Shown: positions 55,481 to 64,000 of the stretch, in pieces
How positions within the stretch are numbered: the first letter of the stretch is position 1
How the letters are laid out: each line of letters opens with the position of its first letter
Origin: Bettongia penicillata ogilbyi
Taxonomy: Eukaryota > Chordata > Mammalia > Diprotodontia > Potoroidae
Direction of reading: 5' to 3'
Assembly (NCBI GenBank): GCA_023548195.1
Contig: JAJHZJ010000023.1
Location: forward strand, 1,023,636 to 1,087,635
DNA length: 64,000 nucleotides
Position numbers and translations under genes: made by a program
Notes under the pieces: model-generated
The model's database searches: none
Told to the model about the DNA's origin: nothing
Seen by the model: only the letters and a program-made list of their open reading frames with translations

Positions 55481-55569
55481 TTTCCTGATTAATTCTTCCA
55501 CATTTGTGTTTAGAAATCGTAATTCAAACGATGAGAAATCTGATACTGTCTAATGAGTAAGGAAGTACC

Positions 55570-55690
55570 AGTTTTCACTAGAGGTATTCAAGTGGATGAC
55601 CACTTTGTTGAGTGTTATGCAGAAGTGGCTTCTTCTTCAAGTAGAAGAGGAACCAGCTGACTTTGAAAGCCTCTTGCAAATCAAGTATTA
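55570..55690 (+). mobile_element. CR1/L3 LINE 3' end, decayed
   Basis: TTTTCACTAGAGGTATTCAAG, TGGATGACCACTTTGTTG and GTTATGCAGAAGTGGC. Confidence 0.65.
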
Positions 55691-57328
55691 TATGTGGTTT
55701 TGTGAACCTCTCCAGCCTCCAATTTCTAAGATTGCAGTTAGCTAGCTCCACTTACTGCTATTTTCTCCATTTCTTAAAATTCTTTGGAAACTGCACTCTT
55801 GTTAGTGTGGGTTTGTTGTTGTTTTGAAATGAGCTCTGTAAACTTGGGGATTCCTTTCTGAATTCTCTCTAGGGAAGCACTTGCCATTTCCTATCTTTTC
55901 AGCATTTGAGAATGTATGGAATTTATTCATTCCATCTTCACTAAAAAAATTCAAATGATCATCTGCTAACAGTACTTACCCGATTCTCAGATTCTGTTTT
56001 TAAAGGATTTAATATAGCGTATGACTAAAGTAATCTATTTTCATTTATCTTTTGAAAAGACTTCATAAGAATAAAACCTCTATATCCCACTATGCCTGAT
56101 ATAAATCTCTTCACATCTGCCAATCTTTAATACCATCTGAACTTCCATTATTAAAAGTCTGACCCAAAGATACCTGAAAAAACAAATGCAACTTAATTTG
56201 CATAAAGAGATGCTCATATTATGTCAAAATAAACCAAGAAGATTATCATAGAGACATATGTCAAAGAAAAAAGAATAACTGAACCAGTAGAGAAAAAGCA
56301 GGAATTACATACGGCAAAAACCATTAGACAAAATAGTTTCATTCTACCTGACTGTCTTCACTGCCACCTGCTAGAGGGTGGGGGTTGAGCACCTGAGAGG
56401 TGACTCAATAACACTGAACTTCAATTCTATTTGCCAGTTAATCAACGAAGTCAAGTTTTCCTAACTGTAGGCAACACCTCTCCCCATCTGAGATGTCCCA
56501 GCACAAAGCAAAGGTGAAAATCATTGGACATTTTTGCGTAAAACTCCCATATAAATTTATTTACTTTTTCCCCACTGAAAACAAAGTTCAAATCAATGTC
56601 AACAAAAAAGAAACCAACAGACAATTTTCTAGGACTGTGTGGCAATTATTCAATATGATTTGAATTGGTGTATGTCAAACTTCTATACTAGTATCAACTA
56701 CCACCATCACAGTGAGTCTGAGTAGGCTATGACCCAGATAAGCTGGGTCAACATATGGCCTGCTCTACTTGAACATGAAGTATACAAATTGAAAATTTTA
56801 AAATCTTTGTATAAAAGCCAAAAGGACTACAATATGTTATATTTCTCAACATAATTCATTATGATAAATTACAATACAATAATCTAGTTTCCAAAAATCC
56901 CTGAAACTTTTAAAAAATGGAAATAATTAAGAGTTATAGAAAAGTTTAGAATTTTAACATCAAATTTAAATGTCTAAATTTTTTTGTCTCTAATTTATTA
57001 AAAAGTGAAGTAATATTCTTACATGATAAGCATGTAACCAGCTTAAAGAAAAAATTCACTGATGCAGGTAAAACTAGTACAAGCAAAAATGAGAGTTAAA
57101 GTAGTAGAAGTACAGAACAATGAAAGAAAAGCCCTAATCCAGAGAATGCTATTTACTATATTTATCACTGAGGTTCCCAAGTACTATTAACGATGAAGAG
57201 GCTTTGAAGATGACCATATTTCTTTTAATTGACTGCTTTTAATTACGACTGGTATGAAACTATGTACAGCTTGAAAGTGTAAGTACAGAATGGGCTGGAA
57301 AGACAATCTTTCCAGGGAAAATCAGATG
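55691..57328. other. Intron 2, 1.6 kb unassigned
   Basis: AT-rich. No gene or named repeat recognised. Confidence 0.45.
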
Positions 57329-57575
57329 CTTTTAGAGGTAGTTATCTGGCTCAGTAGATAGAGTGCCAGGCCTGGAGTCAGAAAGACCAGAATTCAATAA
57401 AATCCAGCCTCAGACACTTACTAGCTGGGTGACCCTGGGCAAGTCATTTAACTTGTCTTCCTTATCTGTAAAATGGGGGTAAACAGCACCTACCTCCCAG
57501 AGTGGTTGTGAGGATCAAATGAGATGATTTTTAAAGTTCTTTGCAAACCTTAAAGTACTATATTAATGTTATCTA
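57329..57575 (+). mobile_element. CORE-SINE (marsupial MIR type)
   Basis: GCTCAGTAGATAGAGTGCC, GCCTGGAGTCAGAAAGACC, CTGGGTGACCCTGGGC, CCTTATCTGTAAAATGGGG, GTGGTTGTGAGGATC, AAATGAGATGATTTTTAAAG and TTTGCAAACCTTAAAG. Confidence 0.93.
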
Positions 57576-58000
57576 TCATTATGATGATAATCCTTTTAAT
57601 AAGTCAACACAAACTTTTAAAAACAATCATGGCTCTCATCTATAAAGGACTGCTCACATCATAGAAAGTTGCTTACAGAATTTCACTGTGTAAAAAGACT
57701 CATTCCACAAGAGAAATGCTGGAGCTCTGCATGTGTTTGATAGTGCCTGGCATATTCTGTGCAAAGCAGCTTGGCATGGTTTCATTTACAGGTAATATGG
57801 TGGAGCATAATAAAGGGAAGCACCTACACAGCTTAGGACTTCTGCAATCAATTAAATGAGAAACTAAAATCCTCCTATCTTATACTGCAATCAGATGAAG
57901 TAACAGATGGAGTTTAAGATGCTTGTTTGATTACATATGTATGATAGGTTGTTCAAACTGCTGTTGGGGAATTTGTTACTGCACAAACCCATGAATGGAA
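57576..58000. other. Intron 2 unassigned stretch
   Basis: About 425 bases, nothing recognised. The hAT relic may extend back into its end. Confidence 0.35.
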
Positions 58001-58720
58001 ATACCATAATAAGGGAAAATTTCAATATAATTGAAGCCTTTCCATGAAAATGATATAATGTCGAAGAATTATATTAGAGTCTGCAGTGACAGTACTCACC
58101 CATTGTTAGGACTGACTACCGATCTCCAAGCACTGATTAAGAATGTGTCTGGTCTTTCAAGCAACATGTATGTACTGCACGCTTTACAGATGATCACTTC
58201 TACTGAAATACTGGAGTAAGAACTACGTAGTTTTCAAGTTGTTACAAGAGTAAACAACTCTATGAAAAACAGTCTATTAAAAGGAAGGTTCTTTGCAAAG
58301 CTGTGCGATGAGATGGAGCACAGCACAGGACACCTCCATCATTGAGAAATATGGCTGGCTTGGCTTTCTTGTCGTGGGTGTTTGTGCTATTTTCCTTAGT
58401 GGTAATAAAGAGGAGGCAAGTTCATTATGTAACAAAAATTTCTTTTTGAGACTTGAATATCTGGTAGATATTTTTGAAAAACTAAGTTTACTAAATAAAG
58501 CATTGCAAGGTTTGCAAACTGATCCAGAAAGACAAAGTGACCACATTCATGAATAAGTCCCAACTATCAAGAATACATTTTCAAAGTGTTTTTGACATTT
58601 CCCAATTTAAAAAATACTGGCTCTGCAAATGAAAGCCAAGCGAAGCCAGCCCTGTTTAATCAACTGACCAGCACTCTACAGGAGCAACTCTAATTTTATT
58701 TTAAAGACTCAGGTATTTTA
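58001..58720 (+). pseudogene. hAT transposase relic (SCAND3/ZBED5-like)
   Basis: Conceptual translation in more than one frame follows the order of hAT-type proteins of the SCAND3/ZBED5 group. 58070-58190 reads VCSDSTHPLLGL then TDLQALIKNVSG, like the catalytic 'CTDGAPAM.G..SGLQAL.K' block with Asp retained but the following residues altered. 58290-58330 reads AKLCDEME-like codons. 58430-58510 reads EYLVDIFEKLSLLNKALQG, the conserved 'L.YL.DIF..LN.LN..LQG' block. Frameshifts separate the parts, and the 'HTEVRWLSRG' block is not intact. Human SCAND3 and ZBED5 are domesticated hAT genes, but this copy is not intact. It lies in MECP2 intron 2, antisense to it. Confidence 0.72.
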
Positions 58721-58863
58721 AAAGATGAACTAAGAGCCCATTCATTTGCCATGGATAGACACACTGCATTTAACTTGGTCTTACTCCAGCTGAACAAGAA
58801 TGCTGAATAGACTCACCCTGTGACACTGAAATAAGCATTTGACTGTGAAAATCTTAGTTGATT

Positions 58864-58890
58864 TTGTGTGTGTGTGCGTGTGTGTGTGTC
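58864..58890. repeat. Short (TG)n run
   Basis: TGTGTGTGTGCGTGTGTGTGTGTC. Confidence 0.9.
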
Positions 58891-59029
58891 AAACAAGGTT
58901 TTCTGCTATTGATGTTCTAAAGACAAAATATCATCTAGATTAGTGGTTGAAAAAGACAAGTAGCAATACCATCAATGACATCAAGTTTAAAGAAATTTTG
59001 CCCTAATAAAGTTCAATTATTACAAAAAT

Positions 59030-59090
59030 ATTGTTTTTTATTATTATTAACAATAAACATTATTATTATTATTATTAACAATAAAAATAA
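59030..59090. repeat. (ATT)n microsatellite with duplicated TAACAATAAA
   Basis: TTATTATTATT runs twice, each followed by AACAATAAA: a small tandem duplication. Confidence 0.85.
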
Positions 59091-59922
59091 GTATGTTCAA
59101 GATTTCAGCATTATAACAATTGTAATAAATACTTAATTTGACTCGAATAGGATCTAAAATTATTTATGTAGATTGTCTTATGAAAAGTAGAGGGCAATGA
59201 TACATAAAAGTTAGAAATCATTAGCTTAGAAAATGCCCAAAGCATTCTAAACATGGATTTCAAATACAACCTCTGATTAAGAAAATCTGTGTTTTTGTTC
59301 TGGGTTACTAAAAATGTGATTTTAAAATGGGAACAATTCTTGGTCTCCTCCACTGTACAGAAAACACCTTGTTCACAAACTGCCAGCAGATCTAACAGCA
59401 CAGATGATTTTATTACACATCACTGTAAGTGAAGGCTGAAGTAAGATTCCAGGTTTTTAATTTATGGGCACCAAAAGGCTATTGTGTCCATTATCCAAAA
59501 GTACATTAGAAATGCTTGCTGTTGGCAAGGAACATATGACTTCAGTAATAACTTGATAAAATCCCTACCTGTTCCATGTGTTTACAAGACAGAATAAATG
59601 CTATTTTTATCAACTCAGTATGTATGACATGTATCCTACTTAACATAGACAGGAATGTATAAACAGTCCTCCTCTGTTAATTCTAACACCAACTGTTGGA
59701 TTATGCTCAATTACCAAAATGATAGAGTGGTGTTCAGACATAATCTATGTGGTTAATTACATGCAGATATAATCTAGGCACAAACAAGATGGGATTTCTT
59801 TCTAAATACATAGCAAGAGCTACAGCAGGTACTTAGTACCTGAGTAAGAAAATTATCTCTAAACCCTAATCCATCTATTCACTAGACAAATTAACCTCCT
59901 TGGGACCCGTTCAAAAACTCAA
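59091..59922. other. Intron 2 unassigned stretch
   Basis: About 830 bases. The 96-codon minus-strand ORF at 59111-59401 has no family signature. Confidence 0.4.
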
Positions 59923-60040
59923 AAGGAAGTCTTGGGGAGGGAGGGGGAGAAAATTTGGAATTTATGGAAGTGATTGCTGAAAACTGAAAACAAATAAATT
60001 AATAAATCTGGAGAAAAAAAGCAAAAAAAAAATCCCACAA
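59923..60040 (+). mobile_element. L1 3' terminal fragment
   Basis: GGGAGGGAGGGGGAGAAAATTT, AAGTGATTGCTGAAAACTG, AAAACAAATAAATTAATAAA then A-rich. Confidence 0.82.
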
Positions 60041-60225
60041 AAAAACTCAAAAGGAAGCAAAAAAGGCCACTGAGCAACCACAATCAATGCCACAAGGTCC
60101 ACACAATAAGCTTTACAGTAAACTTGACTCACAGGTCAGCCCTTCTGATTATGTGTGGGCTATGACACAATTCAAACAAACTTGAATTATCTGGTGTCCT
60201 AGCACACAGATTAGAAAGAAAATCT

Positions 60226-60732
60226 AGAAGGGGACAAGCATTTATTAAGCACCTACTATGTGCCAGGAGGGGCAGTTTAGTGGTATAGCAGATAGAACAC
60301 CGGGCCTGGAGTCAGGAAGACTCATCTTCCTAAGTTCTAATCCTCAGTCATTTCCTACCTATGTGACCATGGACAAGTCACTTCACCCTGTCTGCCTCAG
60401 CTCCTCATCTGTAAAATGAGTTGGAGAAGGAAATGGCAAACCATTCCAGTAGCTCTGCCAAGAAAACCCCAAATGGTGCCACAAAGAGTCAGACATGACT
60501 GAAATGACGGAACGTGTGCCAGGCGCTATGCTAAGTGCTTTACAAATATGATTTCATTTAATCCTCATAACAACCCTTGGAGGGAGCTGCTATGTTGATC
60601 CTCATTTTACAAATGGGGAAGAAACCTAAGAGTTAAGTGACTTGCCTGAAGTCACATTGCTAAGTGTCTGAAGCTGGATTTGAACTTCTGGACTCCAGGT
60701 CCAGTGCCCTATGGAGTGCACCCTCTACCATC
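60226..60732 (-). mobile_element. MIR-type SINE split by a younger SINE
   Basis: Left part: ACAAGCATTTATTAAGCACC, TACTATGTGCCAGG. Right part resumes at TGTGCCAGGCGCTATGC, then GATTTCATTTAATCCTC, CATTTTACAAATGGGG, AAGTGACTTGCCTGAAG and GGATTTGAACTTCTGG. The insertion is at 60268-60514. Confidence 0.92.
60268..60514 (+). mobile_element. Marsupial tRNA-like CORE-SINE with 9-bp target duplication
   Basis: AGGGGCAGTTTAGTGGTATAG, GCCTGGAGTCAGGAAGAC, CCTCATCTGTAAAATGAG, AAGGAAATGGCAAACC, AACCCCAAATGGTGCC, AGAGTCAGACATGACTG. TGTGCCAGG at 60259-60267 and 60515-60523 flanks it exactly. Confidence 0.95.
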
Positions 60733-60864
60733 CCCTAGTAGGGTGCAACTAGAGACAGGTATATCAATGGCAGCAAGAAATGATAGCTAATACTGAGGGA
60801 GGAGCTAGAAAAAAACACTGTAAAAAGCATATACAAGAACTCACAAAGTTCATTAGTCTGGGGA

Positions 60865-61003
60865 CCTTAGAGATCATTTCAGTCCAAGTCTCTTCATTTT
60901 AAAGAGGGGAAAACTGAGGACCAAAGAAGTAAAATGGTCAGAATTAGACTTCTGACTTCAAATCCAGTGCTCTTCCCAACTGCACTATGCTACTTTCTAA
61001 TAA
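60865..61003 (-). mobile_element. SINE fragment (MIR/THER type)
   Basis: GACCTTAGAGATCATTTCAG, TCTTCATTTTAAAGAGGGG, AACTGAGGACCAAAGAAG and CAGTGCTCTTCCCAACTGC. Confidence 0.72.
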
Positions 61004-62128
61004 ATTCTAGAGAACTAAACGGGTTCTATACTAATATATACTAATAAAAGTATACCCCAATATACTAAACGGGTAGACTCAAAGTTATTTGGAAAATTCA
61101 TAGATGTGAAAATACCTTACTCTCTGGCAATGGCAAAAAAATTAAGCATGACTTTTAAGGGCTAAAATGTATCCAGGTCTATGGAATTCTAATGTATTCC
61201 TTTTTTAAAAAAGAATCTTATTTTGCCAAAGACACAAGCAGAAATAAGTTACTCAGACTTTTTTCTATTTGCTGGTGAGATTTCTGAACCTATAAAATTG
61301 ATACTGGTGGATAATTAAACATAGCAACCTTCATAATACCAAGTAAATATTATACAATTTTGGGTCAAGAAATGAAAATGGCCTGAAGAAATGACTACAC
61401 TAAAACCCTAAAGACTTTACTGATCCGCATGCAGCAATATAAAGGATGGAGAATGAATTGGATAGGTTCTCACTGTGGCCTTTTACTTGTGCTTACAGTC
61501 TCAGCAATTCCTTTCAAAGTAAATCATTTTAGCAATTTATCTGAAAGAAATCCATTTGGGCAGAGATCTTAAAATCATGATCCAGTACCATTTACCTATA
61601 TCAAAAGTTGCACCCAGGCTACCCTTCAAGCCTAAACTTCAAGTCTAAAAAACTCTGAAATTGTGTGAACAGACCTTAAAGGCCCTGATAAGCCATGTAA
61701 AGTTTGGAACTCTAATATAAACAAATTCTTTTGAGCAGGAGATGACACCTGGCCATTTTTCTCCAGGGGCTATGGTTCTGCATCCTGAGCAGTCAGGGCT
61801 ACTGAAGACCAGGAAAAGAAAGTTTTCACCACTCAAGCTACACGGCTCAACGTGAGAAATGGATCTGACTTTATCAGTAGAAATAACATTAAAGAGCATG
61901 CATTACCATCTACTTTGCCACTGTGCTCTAAGGACCATGACACATTTCCATCTGACTTGCAGCTGAAGCTTCTTAGATGTGTTTGTTGGCTACTCCAGTG
62001 GGATCAAACTCAAACAGAAAGAGATCCCGGTGGGCCTCATCTTGACTTAGAAAACCACAGATTTTCATTATCAATTGTTTTATTATTTCTTTTGTTAAAC
62101 TTTTCCCAATAACATCTTCATCTGTTCA
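61004..62128. other. Intron 2 unassigned stretch
   Basis: About 1.1 kb. Repeated ACTAATATATACTAATA near 61030-61065; otherwise nothing recognised. Confidence 0.4.
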
Positions 62129-62267
62129 GCACTTGCCAGTTTGATACCTCTGGTCTATTTATTTCACTAGAATGTGAACTCCTTGAGAACAGAGGTTCTT
62201 GCTTTTCTACAGAATCTCCAGGGGTTTGCACATAGTAAGCACTCCAATAAATGCATTTTCCTTCACT
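62129..62267 (+). mobile_element. L2 LINE 3' end
   Basis: CTAGAATGTGAACTCCTTGAG, AACAGAGGTTCTTGC, TTTGCACATAGTAAGCAC and TCCAATAAATGC. A second L2-like terminus (GCAGTGCCTAGCACAGAAC, AATAGATGCTTGATAG) follows at about 62362-62405. Confidence 0.85.
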
Positions 62268-62405
62268 GAAACCAAAAGGCTAAAGTGCTGGAGAAGATAT
62301 TATCCAAAATTGGGGATACCTGACATTAAACATGGAAAATTTCTACCCCATTATGATCAAGCAGTGCCTAGCACAGAACAGAGGCTAAATAGATGCTTGA
62401 TAGTT

Positions 62406-64000
62406 AGGAGAGGATAGACAAGTGTTTGCAACCTCAAAGATTATCTCTGAAACAGAAAGTCAGTTCTACCAAGCTTCTGAAAGTGACTAAGAAGCATCTG
62501 TTTAGGGTCTTAAATTTAAAAGAAAAAGGAAAATCCGCAAAATAAGCCAGCAGGTGAGAAGCCAGAGGACTCAGCACCTCACAATCCCTATGGAAAACCT
62601 CACCGTTTCTTAGCTCCTTTCGATTAATAATGTTTTCATTCTAATGAACACAGCACTTGATTTAGCCCCCAATCGTGCTTGTGAGCTAGTCAGCTTTCAC
62701 TTTTTCTGTTTTGCCCTTATTAATTAACCCCTTTTTCTTTGCCTACCTCCAGTCTCACTCACCCCCAATACATAAAACCAACTTTAGACTAACTTTGGCA
62801 CTCCCTCATCTCTAGAGTTTTCTAATGAGAAAGCTGATCCTTTCAGGCTCAGTGTGAATCAAAAGCTAGGGCCCCTGCTGCAAGCACTCATTACAACAGC
62901 CTTATTGAAGGAGCCTCATTCACTGGTTGGAAAAAACAACGTTGGAGATTTCTGAAAACTCCTCTCTTAATATCCTCTTATTTAATTAATAACGGACTAT
63001 TCAGGTTTCTATGGGGTTCTACCAAGAAATTCTTCCTTCCAACTAGTTGCTTAGAAAGCTTGCAAAAGCAACTAAATACAATACTTAAACAGCATGAAGT
63101 GAATCTCAAAAATGCATCAAGATCTAGCAAAACAGTACATAACACAGCAAAAAACACTCAGAGAGGAAACAAAAGTTAAGAAACTGTGTTGCAAGGCCTA
63201 TCACATTCCAGATTTAATTTCCAAAAGGATCTCATCTGTTAAAACATGCTTACCTATAAGCTTAAGGACAAATAATCTCATTTTGAAAGTTTTCCTTTAA
63301 TATACTATTTTCTCAGAAAGTTAAATTCCTAACTAAGATCAATTTTTTTCCAGTAACAAAGTTTATGGCCAGTCAGAAAACAAATCAACTTCCAAAATGA
63401 GAAATGCCAGTATGGTAACTTCTCAGGAGAGCAGTTTTATAAACCCCCATGGCAAAATGAAGACCAATACAGGATGAAGTTACAGCCAGTAAAAAAAAAA
63501 AAGAAGCACATCAGGAGTTACAGGACTTTCTCTCTATGATGCCAGTGGTATTAAAAAGTGTACACTATCATGAATACAGAAAGAAGATACTGCCACTCAA
63601 TACTTATTTGGTCCAGTTACACTATCATCTTTTGCAGTTTTCAAATTTCAATTTTCTTGTTTAAATATTAAGTGAAGAGAAAATCATGTTAAGTAGTAAT
63701 CACAATTATCTTGGCCTGAGAATTACCATTCCCTAGAGTTTAAATAAGATATAACAGTACAGAGGGGAAAATAAATACAGTTCATTTTTTCCCAAATCTG
63801 GTGCTCTCTCCTAAAAGAATCCTACGTCCAAGGAATTCAGAAGCACACTAGTTATCAGCCTGAACGTCTGATAGTCCTGGACGCCAAAGTCAGTCATCCC
63901 CATCCAATCTCCCCTGAAAAAGGTCCAACAAGCAAAGCTGAAAGCAAAGCTTTAGACAATAATTCCACAACTCAATAATGAGCTTCTGGAACACGCACTG
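62406..64000. other. Intron 2 to right edge, unassigned
   Basis: About 1.6 kb without gene, RNA or named repeat. No CpG island or MECP2 exon 1/2 sequence. Confidence 0.5.

Larger units (their letters stand above)
12966..64000 (-). other. MECP2: MECP2 intron 2 (partial, at least 51 kb)
   Basis: Everything upstream of exon 3 to the right edge. Human intron 2 is about 60 kb. I looked on the minus strand for the exon 2 start (ATG GTA GCT GGG ATG) and for the GC-rich exon 1/CpG island with its poly-Ala/poly-Gly coding region. Neither was found, so the gene's 5' end lies beyond 64000. Content is mostly interspersed repeats and unique AT-rich DNA. Confidence 0.85.

Noticed and set aside
58277..58546. 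89-codon minus-strand ORF
   Set aside because: Antisense of the hAT transposase block; the sense frame carries the family motif.
59111..59401. 96-codon minus-strand ORF
   Set aside because: AT-rich region, no recognisable motif, start context or neighbouring exon.
1..64000. CRISPR arrays, operons, bacterial insertion sequences, phage or endogenous retrovirus gag/pol
   Set aside because: None seen. The sequence is vertebrate; the direct repeats are SINE/LINE copies or microsatellites. No retroviral coding block was recognised.

Overview
The window is vertebrate nuclear DNA, almost certainly from a marsupial. It carries one recognisable protein-coding gene, MECP2 (methyl-CpG-binding protein 2), on the minus strand. 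The marsupial call rests on the interspersed repeats: tRNA-like CORE-SINEs with the 5' box GGGGCAGCTAGGTGG and a tail that includes AAAACCCCAAATGGGG, THER/MIR-type SINEs, old L2 and L3/CR1 LINEs, and many L1 3' ends of the type common in opossum, kangaroo and dasyurid genomes. MECP2 is X-linked in therian mammals, so this is probably X-chromosome sequence. The species cannot be fixed from the sequence alone.

Layout, left to right (transcription of MECP2 runs right to left). 1-5215: MECP2 3' UTR, secure from about 2940 to 5215 because several blocks match the human 3' UTR as I remember it, and probable further left. A small plus-strand ORF with two CxxC pairs sits at the left edge. 5216-6338: exon 4 (C-terminal half of the MBD, ID, TRD/NID, C-terminal domain, stop). 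6339-12614: intron 3, about 6.3 kb and enlarged by L2, L3, SINE and (GA)n sequence compared with about 0.76 kb in human. 12615-12965: exon 3, 351 nt, the same length as in human. 12966-64000: intron 2, at least 51 kb, with no exon 2, exon 1 or promoter found.

Intron 2 is a dense archive of transposons. It has L1 3' ends in both orientations, including fragments encoding the ORF2 C-terminal zinc-knuckle region, an ORF1-only HAL1-like L1, L2 RT fragments, CR1/L3 3' ends, a Tc1-like DNA transposon relic split by an L1, and a hAT (SCAND3/ZBED5-like) transposase relic. Five insertions have readable target-site duplications: SINE 27881-28193 (7 bp), a 133-bp L1 5'-end fragment at 28240-28372 (15 bp), L1 41905-42495 (15 bp), a 66-bp mini-L1 at 45454-45519 (17 bp) and SINE 60268-60514 (9 bp).

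The two coding exons give 373 residues after Asn126 and an MBD that looks unchanged from human. The C-terminal domain differs: the codon aligned with the activity-regulated phosphoserine 421 is proline, a Gln/His/Tyr tract replaces the human poly-His run, and there is an expanded Ala/Thr tract. No complete new multi-gene system was seen. The best leads are the MeCP2 C-terminal changes, the 3' UTR signals, the unassigned CxxC ORF at the left edge, the inverted-repeat module at 32.3-33.1 kb and the unusual L1 5'-end insertion.
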